A DNA stretch of 64,000 nucleotides. Source: Shimia sp. R9_2 (GTDB lineage Bacteria; Pseudomonadota; Alphaproteobacteria; Rhodobacterales; Rhodobacteraceae). Each line of letters starts with the position of its first letter. Within the stretch, counting starts at the first letter, position 1. The notes beneath the pieces were generated by a model that was given only the letters and a program-made list of their open reading frames with translations, was not told the DNA's origin and searched no databases. The position numbers and the translations under genes were made by a program. The DNA lies in assembly GCF_017743735.1 (NCBI RefSeq), contig NZ_JAGHRO010000002.1, forward strand, positions 744,001 through 808,000, given 5' to 3'. This document shows, one piece after another, positions 46,093-56,506 of this stretch.

Positions 46093-47274
46093 TCAGATCG
46101 CTTTTTTCAGATCGTCCACCAGATCTGTGCGCTCCCAGCTGAAGCCACCATCCGCATCCGGTGTGCGGCCAAAGTGGCCATAGGCTGCGGTGCGCTGATA
46201 GATCGGCTTGTTGAGCTGCAGCTTCTCTCGAATGCCGCGCGGGGTCAGGCTCATCACGTTGCGGATCGCTTTTTCGATCTCCGCCGGGGCGACCTCACCG
46301 GTGCCGAAGGTGTCAGCATAGACCGACAGCGGCTCAGACACACCAATCGCATAAGACAGCTGGATGGTGCAGCGCTCCGCCATGCCCGCGGCCACCACGT
46401 TTTTCGCCAGATAGCGCGCCGCATAGGCGGCCGAGCGGTCCACTTTCGTTGGGTCTTTCCCAGAGAAAGCACCGCCGCCGTGCGGAGCTGCACCGCCATA
46501 GGTGTCCACGATGATCTTGCGGCCTGTCAGACCTGCGTCGCCATCCGGGCCACCGATCACAAACTTACCGGTCGGATTCACGTGCCACGCGGTGGCATCC
46601 GTAATCCAGCCCTCAGGCAGGGTTTCGCGAATGTAAGGTTCGACCACGGCGCGCACATCCGCGCTGGTCATGCTCTCATCCAGATGCTGGGTTGAGAGCA
46701 CGATGGAGCTCACACCCACCGGCTTGCCGCCTTCATAGACAACAGAAAGCTGAGACTTCGCATCCGGGCCCAAAGTTGGCTCCTGGCCAGACTTCCGCAC
46801 CTCCGCCAGACGGCGCAGGATCGCGTGGGAATACTGAATGGGGGCGGGCATCAGCGCTTCGGTTTCCGTGGTGGCATAACCAAACATGATGCCCTGATCC
46901 CCGGCACCTTCGTCTTTGTCCGCAGCCGCATCCACGCCCTGCGCGATATGGGCGGATTGCTCATGCAGCAGGTTGGTGATTTCCACCGTCTCATGGTGGA
47001 ATTTCTCCTGCTCATAGCCGATGTCCTTGATACAGGCGCGCGCGATCTCATCGATCTTGCCCATATAGTCGTGCAGCTTGTCCTGATCTGACAGGCCCAC
47101 CTCCCCGCCGATCACCACGCGGTTGGTGGTGGCAAAGGTCTCTGCGGCCACTCGGGCCTCCGGTTCTTCCGCCAAAAAGGCGTCAAGTACGGCGTCCGAG
47201 ATACGGTCACAGACCTTGTCTGGGTGCCCTTCCGAAACACTTTCGGAAGTAAACGTGTAGTTCTGTCGTGTCAT
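46093..47274 (-). CDS. metK: S-adenosylmethionine synthetase
   Basis: Makes SAM from methionine and ATP. 393 residues with [26 protein letters not shown], the glycine-rich ATP loop [16 protein letters not shown], and [15 protein letters not shown] at 47274 is chosen because it lies just after the GGAGCA of the leader riboswitch and gives the family N-terminus; the frame itself runs on to 47328. Expression is expected to fall when SAM is high. Confidence 0.97.
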   Translation of the reverse strand: MTRQNYTFTSESVSEGHPDKVCDRISDAVLDAFLAEEPEARVAAETFATTNRVVIGGEVGLSDQDKLHDYMGKIDEIARACIKDIGYEQEKFHHETVEITNLLHEQSAHIAQGVDAAADKDEGAGDQGIMFGYATTETEALMPAPIQYSHAILRRLAEVRKSGQEPTLGPDAKSQLSVVYEGGKPVGVSSIVLSTQHLDESMTSADVRAVVEPYIRETLPEGWITDATAWHVNPTGKFVIGGPDGDAGLTGRKIIVDTYGGAAPHGGGAFSGKDPTKVDRSAAYAARYLAKNVVAAGMAERCTIQLSYAIGVSEPLSVYADTFGTGEVAPAEIEKAIRNVMSLTPRGIREKLQLNKPIYQRTAAYGHFGRTPDADGGFSWERTDLVDDLKKAI

Positions 47275-47277
47275 GAA

Positions 47278-47326
47278 GTGCTCCATTAGAAAGTCGATCG
47301 TCACGTCAGGAAGCCGTTGTGACGAC
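47278..47326 (-). promoter_or_regulatory. SAM/SAH-type riboswitch before metK
   Basis: The metK leader on the minus strand contains CACAACGGCTTCCTGACGTG followed by GACG..., CTTTCTAATGGAGCA and the ATG. This matches the SAM/SAH riboswitch known from Rhodobacterales metK leaders: a small H-type pseudoknot in which the GGAGCA (ribosome-binding) strand pairs with GGCUUCC-region bases. Ligand binding would hide the ribosome site 4 bases before the start codon. Confidence 0.88.
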
Positions 47327-47363
47327 AAAGTGAGTTCCGCCCTACCCGAGCAAAAATGTCAGG

Positions 47364-48878
47364 TCAATTGCTTTTACGCCACAGGGTTAAGCTTGTCGCG
47401 CATAGCAGCAAGAACACCACTGCAATGATCGGCCAATCCCCGGTGCGCGCATAAACCGTGCGTGGGCGCGGCGCGGGCAAGGCAACGTCCAGATACCCCT
47501 CGGTATTGAGCTCCAGCGCCTGCAAAACGCGCCCCTGCGCATCAATCGCAGCGCTCACACCCGTGTTGGCCGCGCGCAGCACCGGCAAGCCGCTTTCAAT
47601 CGCCCGCATCCGTGCCTGCGCGAGATGCTGAAACGGGCCTGAGAAAGAGCCAAACCACGCATCATTGGTCAGATGCAGAATGAACGAGGGGCGCTCCGGT
47701 GCGTTAAATACATCCTGCGGAAAGACGGCCTCATAGCAGATCAGCATCAGCGCCTTGCCCAGCGTTCCCAGATCCATCAGCGCAGGCCCCGGCCCCGGCG
47801 AGAACCCGTCCCCGCTGCGACTTGCAAAACCGGTGATGCCAATGCGCGCCATCAGATTGCCAAGCGGGATATATTCTCCAAAAGGCACAAGGTGATGTTT
47901 GTCGTAGGTGGCGGCAACCTCACCATCGCCATCCAGCAAGATCGCGGCGTTGTGGATGCGCGTGCCTTCAAAACGATTGATGCCCAGCACAACCGGCACA
48001 CCTGCTGCGGACCGGCTGATGATCTGCAGCGTCTCCTCAGCGTAATTCAAAAGAACCGGCACCGCTGTTTCCGGCCAGACGATAAGATCGGGCCGCTTCT
48101 CTCCCGCTGCGGTGGCGCGCACCAGCCGTTCAAAGAAAAGGCCGGTGTATTCCGGATCCCATTTCTGATGCTGCGGGGCATTGGGCTGCACAAGACGCAC
48201 CACAGGCTGCTCCGGTTGTGCCTCAGGCTCTGCTGGAGCCATCGGCCAGGCCAAGGCCACCGCGCCGCTCACGCCCAGCGCCGCCAACGGCAGACGCCCG
48301 CGTGTTGCCACCGCCGCCAGCCCCAGTGCCAAGCTCACAGCAAACAACATGGGGTTCAGCCCATGCGGCCCCACAAAGGCCGCGCCCTGCCCTGCCAGCC
48401 GATCCACCAGCGCATAAGACGGCATTCCCCAAGGAAAGCCCGTCAACACATAGGCTCGCAACAGCTCCGCCCCGGTCAGTGTCAGCACAACCGGCCAGCC
48501 CGAAGGATGCAACCGCTTGGCCAGCCAAAAGGCCGCACTCCAGAACAGGCTCAAGCCCACCGCCATAAAGACAATGGCAAAAGGGGCCATCCAGCCGTGG
48601 CGCAATGGGTCGACAAAAAACGGCTCGACAATCCAATGCAGGGACATGGCGAAGTAACCGGTGCCAAACCCCAGACCGAGCCAGACGGTCTCCCGTCCGC
48701 GCTGCACTTCATGCAGCAGGTAAAAGACCGCCGCGAAGGCCAGAAGGGTTGCCCACCACAGATCAAACGGTGGATGGCCCAGCCCGGCCATGGAGCCAAG
48801 TATGGCGCCGCCCGCGGCAATTCGGAAGGGCACAGCGCGCCAGCCGCGCCGCCCCTCCGAGCTGTTGGTGTCAGCCAT
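47364..48878 (-). CDS. lnt: Apolipoprotein N-acyltransferase
   Basis: Adds the third acyl chain to lipoproteins in the inner membrane. The 504-residue product has N-terminal membrane helices and a nitrilase-like periplasmic domain with the Glu-Lys-Cys triad in VWPETAVP, YDKHHLVPFGEY and LICYEAVFP. ATG at 48878 (MADTNSSEG) overlaps the end of the CBS gene by 8 bases and is preferred to the longer frame to 48908. Confidence 0.94.
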   Translation of the reverse strand: MADTNSSEGRRGWRAVPFRIAAGGAILGSMAGLGHPPFDLWWATLLAFAAVFYLLHEVQRGRETVWLGLGFGTGYFAMSLHWIVEPFFVDPLRHGWMAPFAIVFMAVGLSLFWSAAFWLAKRLHPSGWPVVLTLTGAELLRAYVLTGFPWGMPSYALVDRLAGQGAAFVGPHGLNPMLFAVSLALGLAAVATRGRLPLAALGVSGAVALAWPMAPAEPEAQPEQPVVRLVQPNAPQHQKWDPEYTGLFFERLVRATAAGEKRPDLIVWPETAVPVLLNYAEETLQIISRSAAGVPVVLGINRFEGTRIHNAAILLDGDGEVAATYDKHHLVPFGEYIPLGNLMARIGITGFASRSGDGFSPGPGPALMDLGTLGKALMLICYEAVFPQDVFNAPERPSFILHLTNDAWFGSFSGPFQHLAQARMRAIESGLPVLRAANTGVSAAIDAQGRVLQALELNTEGYLDVALPAPRPRTVYARTGDWPIIAVVFLLLCATSLTLWRKSN

Positions 48879-49767
48879 CCTGCACAACCACCGACGGGCT
48901 TGGCACAAAGACCCTCAGGCGTTTGATCCGGCGTGGATCCGCGTCCACCACTTCAAACTCCACACCGTCAGGGCTTTCCACAACCTCGCCGCGCGCCGGC
49001 ACATGACCAGACAGCATAAAGACCAGCCCGCCCAAGGTGTCGATCTCTTCGCGGTCCACCTCTTCGTGGTGGGTCAGCGAGCGGCCAATGGCAGCCTCAA
49101 AATCCTCCAGCGGGGTTTTCGCAAGCGCCAGATAACATCCCGGCTTCTCCTCCACAAAAAGGTCCGCCTCCTCGATGTCATGTTCGTCTTCGATGTCGCC
49201 AATCACCTGTTCAATCAGGTCTTCGATGGTCACCAGACCATCAACACCGCCATATTCATCAATCACCAGCGCCATGTGCCGCCGCTCGGTCTGCATCTTG
49301 GTGAGCAGCACGCCAATGGTCATCGAAGGCGGCACAAACAGCAGCGGACGCAGCACGCGGGTCACGTCAAAATCGCCGTCGCCATTGCCGTTAAAGCCGT
49401 GGCGCAACGCAAAATCCTTCAGGTGGACAAAGCCCACCGGCGTGTCCAGCGTGTTGTCATAGACCGGCAGGCGCGTCAGGCCGCTGTCGCGAAACAGCTG
49501 CACCAACTCGGCCTTGGTGATGGTGTTCGGCACCGCGATGATATCTGCCTTGGGAACGGCCACATCCTCAACGCGCATGCGGCGCAGGTTGACCATGCCA
49601 TGCACCTGCCCAGCAGGTGCCAAGGGGGCGACCGGGCGCTCTGCACCAGGTTCTGCGGTGTCATTTGAGCCAAAGAGGCGGCCAAGCCAGCCTTTTGACG
49701 CGGTTCTCTGGCCTTCCGGCTGCGCGCGGGGCGCTGCGTTAGAAGACCCGTCTATACTGTCGCCCAT
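48871..49767 (-). CDS. CBS-domain protein, CorC/HlyC type
   Basis: A 298-residue soluble protein: variable N-terminus, two CBS domains (about 70-190; MRVEDVAVPKADIIAV, LPVYDNTLDTPVGFVH, MALVIDEYGGVDGLVTIEDLIEQVIGDIEDE) and a C-terminal CorC_HlyC/transporter-associated domain. The CBS pair could bind adenine nucleotides. E. coli CorC affects Mg/Co efflux, but a membrane DUF21 part is absent here. Located between ybeY and lnt as in many proteobacteria. Confidence 0.88.
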   Translation of the reverse strand: MGDSIDGSSNAAPRAQPEGQRTASKGWLGRLFGSNDTAEPGAERPVAPLAPAGQVHGMVNLRRMRVEDVAVPKADIIAVPNTITKAELVQLFRDSGLTRLPVYDNTLDTPVGFVHLKDFALRHGFNGNGDGDFDVTRVLRPLLFVPPSMTIGVLLTKMQTERRHMALVIDEYGGVDGLVTIEDLIEQVIGDIEDEHDIEEADLFVEEKPGCYLALAKTPLEDFEAAIGRSLTHHEEVDREEIDTLGGLVFMLSGHVPARGEVVESPDGVEFEVVDADPRRIKRLRVFVPSPSVVVQDG

Positions 49768-49821
49768 CTGTCCTTTCCGATGATCGGTGTCATTGGTCTG
49801 TGTCTGGAGGCTTTGCGCCCC

Positions 49822-50328
49822 TTAAGTGTCGTCATATGGGTCCGCCAGACCCAGTTTGCCAAGTATGGCCACCTCGTGACCTTCCATCAAAGTGGCATCT
49901 TTGTCACGAATGTGATCATAGCCCAAAAGATGTAACACGCCATGAACCACAAGATGTGTGCAGTGATCGGCCAGCGATTTGCCCGACGCATCCGCCTCTT
50001 TCAGGCAGGTGTCATAGGAAATCGCGATGTCGCCAAGCTCCTCCGGCATGCCCGGCAGGCTCTGTTCCGGTGGCAGCGGATCTGCGCCGTCATCTTCTGC
50101 GCCGCGTTCCTCACTTGGCCAGCTCAGCACATTGGTGGCTTTGTCCTTATCGCGAAAATCCGCGTTCAAAACCGCAATGCGCGCGTCATCACAGGCCAGC
50201 ACCGCAATTTCGAAATCCTCCGCCTTGAGCGCAAGATGCGCCAAGGTCGCCTGCGCGGCGGTTTCGGCAAGGGTTTCAAAATCGAGCGTGTCCCACCGCG
50301 GATCTTCCAGGATCGTGTCGGTCAGCAT
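49822..50328 (-). CDS. ybeY: Endoribonuclease YbeY
   Basis: Metal-dependent RNase for 16S rRNA 3' maturation and ribosome quality control. 168 residues with the zinc motif HLVVHGVLHLLGYDH (HxxxHxxxxxH), and LNADFRDKDKATNVLSWP. The start ATG at 50328 has no recognisable Shine-Dalgarno sequence; a GC-rich repeat hairpin lies just upstream in the gap to phoH. Confidence 0.93.
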   Translation of the reverse strand: MLTDTILEDPRWDTLDFETLAETAAQATLAHLALKAEDFEIAVLACDDARIAVLNADFRDKDKATNVLSWPSEERGAEDDGADPLPPEQSLPGMPEELGDIAISYDTCLKEADASGKSLADHCTHLVVHGVLHLLGYDHIRDKDATLMEGHEVAILGKLGLADPYDDT

Positions 50329-50340
50329 GCAGGCGTCGCA

Positions 50341-50389
50341 CGGGGGCTGACTGCCCCCGCACCCCCGTGGATATTTTCAGAATGAGAAA
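50341..50389 (-). repeat. Dispersed GC-rich hairpin repeat, copy 2
   Basis: Minus strand: TTTCTCATTC, TGAAAATATCC, ACGGGGGTGCG, then the hairpin CGGGGGC-AGTCA-GCCCCCG. Same element order as copy 1 at 44230. It fills most of the 64-base gap between phoH and ybeY inside an otherwise tight gene series. Confidence 0.7.
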
Positions 50390-50392
50390 CGC

Positions 50393-51433
<1,041 letters not shown>

Positions 51434-51616
51434 TCACATCTCCTGTAGCGAAGGGTCTGTCTTTATCGTGCCAAGTTGCGCGGCCACGTGCAAGCGCAGG
51501 CCAATGAATTTTCCATGACGCAGGCAAATTTCAGCACAGGCGCTGAAATCCCAAACGCATCCGGCTCACCTCGCTCTGCCGCCACCTGCCAGCGCGGGTA
51601 CCAACCCCCTCGCGCA

Positions 51617-51650
51617 AAAAGAAAACGCCGCCTGCAATCCGCAGACGGCG
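51617..51650 (-). terminator. Terminator after the envelope gene pair
   Basis: Minus strand: CGCCGTCTGC, loop GGATT, GCAGGCGGCG (one G-T pair), then TTTTCTTTTT. It separates the OmpA/lipoprotein transcript from phoH. Confidence 0.88.
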
Positions 51651-51679
51651 CTCCATTTCATCATGTCAGCTTGCAGCGA

Positions 51680-51979
51680 TCAGATCCAATCGCCAAAGCC
51701 GGAGCCTTCTTTATAGGGTCCGGTTGCCACGCCGGGAGGGGCTGCACCGGAGCAGACCGGCTTGCCATAGGGGTCAAGACGCTGGGACAGATAGCCCTCC
51801 ACACCGTCATCAATGATCCAGTGGTCACAGCCGTTTGGATCCACCCAGACACCGGCAACAAGGTTGCTCAGGTGGCCGGAGTCGCGGCCATTGTCCACGG
51901 TCTTGTCAATTTTTGGCTCCACACAGGCAGACACACTCGCGGCCAGCCCAAGAAGGAGAACACCTTTGATCAGTTTCAT
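51680..51979 (-). CDS. Small lipoprotein with two-cysteine module
   Basis: 99 residues. The N-terminus MKLIKGVLLLGLAASVSAC is a lipoprotein signal with the lipobox cysteine at 19. The mature part contains VWVDPNGCDHWIIDDGVEGY...PYGKPVC, nearly a copy of the segment in the OmpA-like protein encoded directly upstream, and little else. Function unknown; probably an outer-membrane-anchored partner of the OmpA-like protein. It lies 11 bases after that gene. Confidence 0.75.
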   Translation of the reverse strand: MKLIKGVLLLGLAASVSACVEPKIDKTVDNGRDSGHLSNLVAGVWVDPNGCDHWIIDDGVEGYLSQRLDPYGKPVCSGAAPPGVATGPYKEGSGFGDWI

Positions 51980-51990
51980 ATTCGCTCCCC

Positions 51991-52566
51991 TTAGCGCAGG
52001 CAGATGATTTCGACGCGACGGTTTTCCGCCTGACCCGCCGAAGTGCTGTTGGTGGCACGGGGCTGGCGCTCGCCATAACCGCGCACATCCGCAACGCGCA
52101 CACCGCTCTGACGGGCCACTTTGGCCACCGCATTGGCGCGGTTGTAGCTCAGGCGCATGTTGTAGGAATCGCTCGCCCGGCTGTCGGTGTGGCCGGTGAT
52201 GATAAAGGCGGAAGCGGTCGCATTCTGGAAGAATTCCGCCAGACGCTGCCGATTGGCCGCGTTGATGTAATGTTTGTCGGTGGCAAAGAACTGGTCAGAG
52301 TTCATCACGCCACAGACATTGCCCCGGCGGCAGACCGGAATGCCCTGACGGTTCACGTGGGGGGTCATGTAGCCTTCAACGCCATCGTCCATCACCCAGT
52401 GCTCACAGCCATCCGGATCAACCCAGACGGTGGGCACATAACGCTGCCCCAAGACGGTGCGCTGGTTCTGCGCGGCGGCGGGTTCAGCAATAGACACAAG
52501 CGCAACACAGGCAGCTGCCGCGCTTGTCATAATTGCCCGCGCCATATTTTTGGAATTTTTCGCCAC
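51991..52566 (-). CDS. OmpA-family protein with two-cysteine module
   Basis: 191 residues: signal peptide (AIMTSAAAACVALVSIAEPAAAQ), a module VWVDPDGCEHWVMDDGVEGY...RQGIPVC at about 46-80, then an OmpA C-terminal peptidoglycan-binding domain (FIITGHTDSRASDSYNMRLSYNRANAV, VRGYGERQP, QAENRRVEI). It would tie the cell envelope to peptidoglycan. No beta-barrel is present. First gene of a two-gene unit with the lipoprotein. Confidence 0.82.
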   Translation of the reverse strand: MAKNSKNMARAIMTSAAAACVALVSIAEPAAAQNQRTVLGQRYVPTVWVDPDGCEHWVMDDGVEGYMTPHVNRQGIPVCRRGNVCGVMNSDQFFATDKHYINAANRQRLAEFFQNATASAFIITGHTDSRASDSYNMRLSYNRANAVAKVARQSGVRVADVRGYGERQPRATNSTSAGQAENRRVEIICLR

Positions 52567-52800
52567 TGCGATTACCTCTCCATATCCCCCGAAGGCCCCG
52601 GTTCAGTTGAAACACGTTCTAAATCAAGGCTTTCACAATTAACTTAAGATGCCGTGAAAAGCCCCCTAAGTGAAGAAAAAATGCAGCATTTTCGCACGCA
52701 GATCACAAAATTATGGTCAGAATGTGACGACGGCGCCCCACCCGATATGAGACGCCGTGACCAATATTTTACCGTGTATAGAAATGTTTCCAGAGTGCGA

Positions 52801-54141
52801 TCAATCGCTCAGCAACACCGCACCAAGCGAATTCGCACTGCTCTCAACGATTCTCACACGTTTGATGTCCCCGACCCGGCCTTTGGGGTCCTGCACATAG
52901 ACCGCGTGCAGATAGTCGGACTTGCCCACCATCTGCCCTTCAAGGCGACCGGGCTTTTCATAAAGCACGCTCACTTCGCGCCCCACCATGCTGTCCTGAA
53001 TTTCGCGCTGCTGGGTGCCAAGCAGGGCCTGCAGGCGTTGCAGGCGGTCATTGGCCTCAGCCTCATCCACCAGCGGACGCTCCGCCGCCGGAGTGCCCGG
53101 ACGTGTGGAGTATTTGAAGCTGTAGGCCTGCCCGTATTTGACCTCTTTGATCAAATCTAGGGTGTCCTGAAAATCCTCTTCGGTCTCCTCCGGGAAGCCC
53201 ACGATAAAATCACCGGACAAAAGCAGGTCGGGCCGCGCCGCGCGGATGCGCTCGATCAGCCGCAAATAGCTGTCACGGTCATGGCTGCGGTTCATGCGTT
53301 TGAGGATCTTGTTGGAGCCCGATTGCACCGGTAAGTGCAGGTAAGGCATCAGCTTTTCGCAGGTGCCATGGGCCTCGATCAGGTCATCCATCATGTCGTT
53401 GGGGTGAGAAGTGGTAAAGCGGATGCGCTCCAGCCCGTCGATCTTATCGAGCTCCCAGATCAGCCCCGCGAGGGTCATATCGCCGCCGCCATATGCACCG
53501 TGATAGGCATTCACATTCTGCCCCAGCAGGGTGATCTCACGCACGCCGCGCTCCACCAGATCACGCGCCTCGGTCAGCACGCGATCCACCGGGCGGCTCA
53601 CTTCGGCCCCACGGGTGTAAGGCACCACGCAGAAGGCACAGAATTTGTCGCAGCCTTCCTGCACGGTCAAAAATGCGGTGGGCGCGCGCTTGGCTTTGGA
53701 GCGGCCTTTGAGCTTTTCGAATTTGTCTTCTTCCGGGAAATCGGTGTCGAGCGCCTTCACCCCCTCTTGGGTTTTGGCCTCCATCTCCGGCAGGCGGTGA
53801 TAGGCCTGCGGCCCCACAACCAGATCCACCAACGGCTGGCGGCGCATGATCTCTTCGCCCTCAGCCTGGGCCACACAGCCCGCCACGCCGATCTTCAGGT
53901 TGGGCTTTTCCGCCTTCAGCCCCTTGAAGCGGCCCAACTCGGAATAGACCTTCTCGGCCGCCTTTTCCCGGATGTGACAGGTGTTGAGCAGGATCATATC
54001 CGCATCATCCGCACTGTCGGTGGTCTCATAGCCAGCGCCGCCCATGGCTTCGGCCATCCGCTCGCTGTCATAAACATTCATCTGACACCCGTAGGTCTTG
54101 ATGAAGAGCTTCTTTTTCTCAGCTGCAGTGTTCTCGGCCAT
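52801..54141 (-). CDS. miaB: tRNA-2-methylthio-N6-dimethylallyladenosine synthase
   Basis: Radical-SAM methylthiotransferase acting on i6A37 of tRNA. 446 residues: N-terminal UPF0004 domain with [14 protein letters not shown] and further cysteines ([14 protein letters not shown]), the radical-SAM cluster motif [16 protein letters not shown], and a C-terminal TRAM domain. It starts the housekeeping series that continues through phoH, ybeY and lnt, but here 234 bases and the envelope gene pair separate it from phoH. Confidence 0.96.
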   Translation of the reverse strand: MAENTAAEKKKLFIKTYGCQMNVYDSERMAEAMGGAGYETTDSADDADMILLNTCHIREKAAEKVYSELGRFKGLKAEKPNLKIGVAGCVAQAEGEEIMRRQPLVDLVVGPQAYHRLPEMEAKTQEGVKALDTDFPEEDKFEKLKGRSKAKRAPTAFLTVQEGCDKFCAFCVVPYTRGAEVSRPVDRVLTEARDLVERGVREITLLGQNVNAYHGAYGGGDMTLAGLIWELDKIDGLERIRFTTSHPNDMMDDLIEAHGTCEKLMPYLHLPVQSGSNKILKRMNRSHDRDSYLRLIERIRAARPDLLLSGDFIVGFPEETEEDFQDTLDLIKEVKYGQAYSFKYSTRPGTPAAERPLVDEAEANDRLQRLQALLGTQQREIQDSMVGREVSVLYEKPGRLEGQMVGKSDYLHAVYVQDPKGRVGDIKRVRIVESSANSLGAVLLSD

Positions 54142-54284
54142 GGCTCACATCCTGTCGCGTCTCGCGGTTTCAAGGCGTTTCCCTACATCAAAATGAGGGG
54201 TGCTTGCAATGCGGAGGCTTTTACCTGATTTTGACGGGAACAAGAGTATGAAAGAACGGGCAAAAATCGCATGTGGGGCAGCGT

Positions 54285-55154
54285 ATGACATACGACTCGC
54301 TGGAGCAGTTCCTGCAAACCGGCCAAGAGCATCTCGCCAAGGGACCGGTGGCGCTGATCTTTGCCGAAGATGACGTGGAGGTGGACAGCACCCTGCGCCA
54401 CCATCTGTCGCTCGGTTTCAAAGCCGTCATCGCCTTCATGCCCGCGTCTTTTGAGATGGCAGCGGATCTCGTGGACTGCTGTCAGCGCGTGACCATGGAC
54501 AGGCCCTCCGGCCCGCCGATGCGCGAGACGGTCAATGCGATCACCAAGGCCGCGCCAGACATCTGGATCTACTACTGCTTTAACGCCGAATATCTGTTCT
54601 TCCCCTTCTGTGAGACACGCGGCATTGGCGAAATGCTGACTTTTCACACCGAGGAACGCCGCGACGCGATGCTCACCTATGTGATCGATCTCTACGCCGC
54701 CGACCTCTACCAGACACCAAATGCCGTGGCGCTGGACACCGCACAGCTGGACCGCTCCGGATATTATGCGCTGGCACGGCTGGACGCGGACAACCACAAT
54801 CACCCCAGAGAGCGGCAACTCGATTTCTTTGGCGGCCTGCGCTGGCGCTTTGAGGAGCACATCCCCGCCAACCGCCGCAAAATCGACCGAATTTCGATCT
54901 TCCGCAGCAAGCCGGACCTGACCCTGAACGAGGATTTCACCTTCAACGATCAGGAATACAACACCTACGCCTGCCCCTGGCACAACAACCTGACCGCCGC
55001 CGTCTGCTCGTTCCGCACCGCCAAGGCGCTGAAGTCCAACCCCGGTTCAACTTTCGACATTCAACAGTTCAGCTGGCACAACTCCGTGCGCTTTGAGTGG
55101 CACTCCCGCCAATTGCTCGACCTCGGCCTGATGGAACCGGGGCAGTGGTTCTAA
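54285..55154 (+). CDS. Conserved-looking protein of unknown function
   Basis: 289 residues, no signal peptide or clear membrane helix. Features seen: EDDVEVDSTLRHHLSLGFKAVIAFMP near the start, a cysteine/aromatic-rich middle (IWIYYCFNAEYLFFPFCETRG), a charged central part with DNHNHPRERQ, and QFSWHNSVRFEWHSRQLLDLG near the C-terminus. The opening pattern faintly recalls family-2 glycosyltransferase-like proteins (the HHLSLGF stretch), but no catalytic DxD is convincing. ATG at 54285 is preferred to the in-frame GTG at 54273. Divergent from miaB. Confidence 0.65.
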   Translation: MTYDSLEQFLQTGQEHLAKGPVALIFAEDDVEVDSTLRHHLSLGFKAVIAFMPASFEMAADLVDCCQRVTMDRPSGPPMRETVNAITKAAPDIWIYYCFNAEYLFFPFCETRGIGEMLTFHTEERRDAMLTYVIDLYAADLYQTPNAVALDTAQLDRSGYYALARLDADNHNHPRERQLDFFGGLRWRFEEHIPANRRKIDRISIFRSKPDLTLNEDFTFNDQEYNTYACPWHNNLTAAVCSFRTAKALKSNPGSTFDIQQFSWHNSVRFEWHSRQLLDLGLMEPGQWF

Positions 55155-55388
55155 GGGCCTGACTCTTTGGGGCTTTGGGGGCCCTGCCCCCGGCCACAGT
55201 CGCCCAACCAGAGAACTGACTTAGAGCATCGTCCTGAAATCATGGATCACACGGTCTCAACCAATTCTAAGGAGGCAAAGCCGACCAGACCCCGACCCTC
55301 CCCAAGGGAGGGGGCTTCACCCCCACCCAGGGCCGGGGGCTGACCTATGTGACCAGATACAGCCGTTGCAGATTTGTTGGGCGATGCA
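55155..55388. other. 234-base gap with GC-rich inverted repeats
   Basis: No gene seen. Several short GC hairpins occur: GGGGGCCCTGCCCCC near 55178 and CTCCC...GGGAG near 55300. They look like degenerate intergenic repeats or bidirectional terminators between the two converging genes. Confidence 0.4.
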
Positions 55389-56372
55389 CTAGAATCCCAC
55401 CAAAACCGCACCTTTGCGTCCGCCCGCTTCAACCAGATCATGCGCGGCACCCGCCTCTTCCGGCATAAAGACGTTCGGAGCCTCCAAGGTCAGCGCCCCC
55501 GCCTCCAGCGCCTCATGCAGGCGCGCTATCGCCGCATCGCGGGCCGCTTTTGGCAGGATATAAATCAGGGTGATATCAAGCTTCAGCGCTTTGAACAGCA
55601 TTGGGCCAAAAGGCATCTCAGGCGCCATGTCCTTTGCCGATCCATAAGCCGCAATGGTGCCAAGCGGCTTCATGACCTCGGCAAGCAGCGGCAGGTTTGG
55701 CCCGAGCTCCACCTCCACAGCACGGTCCACGCCCCCGCCGCTGGCGCCCAGAATATCCTCCGCCAAAGTCGGACTCGCGTAATCAAACACATGGGTGGCC
55801 CCTGCCGCCCGGACCCGATCCACATCGCGCGCGCCGCAGGTGGCAATCACCGTGGCCCCGCCCCAAACCGCAAGCTGCACCGCCAGATAGCCCACAGCGC
55901 CACCGCCGCCAGCCACCAGCACCGTCTGTCCGGTGACATCTCCGTCTCCAAACACCGTCTGCGCCGCCGTCAGCCCGGGAATGCCCAGCACCGCCCCAAC
56001 TTCAAGGGAAACACAATCCGGCAAAGCCACCGCCTGATCTGCTGGCAGGGCGACATAATCCGCACAGGTGCCAAACGGGCGTTGCCACTGGCCATTCCAG
56101 ATCCAGACCCGCTCGCCCACACAGGCCGCATCCACGCCCGCGCCCACCGCCTCGATCACGCCGGAGCCGTCGCTATGGGGCACAATGACCTCAAAGGGCG
56201 GCTTGGTCACACCCGGACGTGTACCGCTGCGCGCCTTGGCATCCGAGGGATTCGCACCGGAAAACGCCACGCGCACCAGAACCTCGCCCTCTGCCGGGGT
56301 CGGCTTGGGCAAATCCTCAACCTGCAAAACATCCTGCGCCGCGCCAAAACTGCGCCAAGTCACTGCCTTCAT
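55389..56372 (-). CDS. Quinone-oxidoreductase-like MDR family protein
   Basis: 327 residues of the medium-chain dehydrogenase/reductase family, zinc-less NADPH:quinone reductase type. N-terminal GroES-like half (VLVRVAFSGANPSDAKARSG, PHSDGSGVIEAVGAGV), Rossmann loop VLVAGGGGAVGYLAVQLA, and the C-terminal VFMPEEAGAAHDLVEAGGRKGAVLV. No structural or catalytic zinc cysteines are seen. ATG at 56372 has AAGGAGAGG upstream; the longer frame to 56411 is rejected. Substrate unknown. Confidence 0.88.
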   Translation of the reverse strand: MKAVTWRSFGAAQDVLQVEDLPKPTPAEGEVLVRVAFSGANPSDAKARSGTRPGVTKPPFEVIVPHSDGSGVIEAVGAGVDAACVGERVWIWNGQWQRPFGTCADYVALPADQAVALPDCVSLEVGAVLGIPGLTAAQTVFGDGDVTGQTVLVAGGGGAVGYLAVQLAVWGGATVIATCGARDVDRVRAAGATHVFDYASPTLAEDILGASGGGVDRAVEVELGPNLPLLAEVMKPLGTIAAYGSAKDMAPEMPFGPMLFKALKLDITLIYILPKAARDAAIARLHEALEAGALTLEAPNVFMPEEAGAAHDLVEAGGRKGAVLVGF

Positions 56373-56506
56373 TGCCCTCTCCTTCGTGGTCCGCCCCAAT
56401 CTGAGCCACACTCATGCTGTCACAGGCATGAGCCGCGCACAATCACAGGGCGCCGCCGCGCGTCGCCACGTCACAATAGGAGAAAGGAACTTGGCTGGGT
56501 CGCCGC

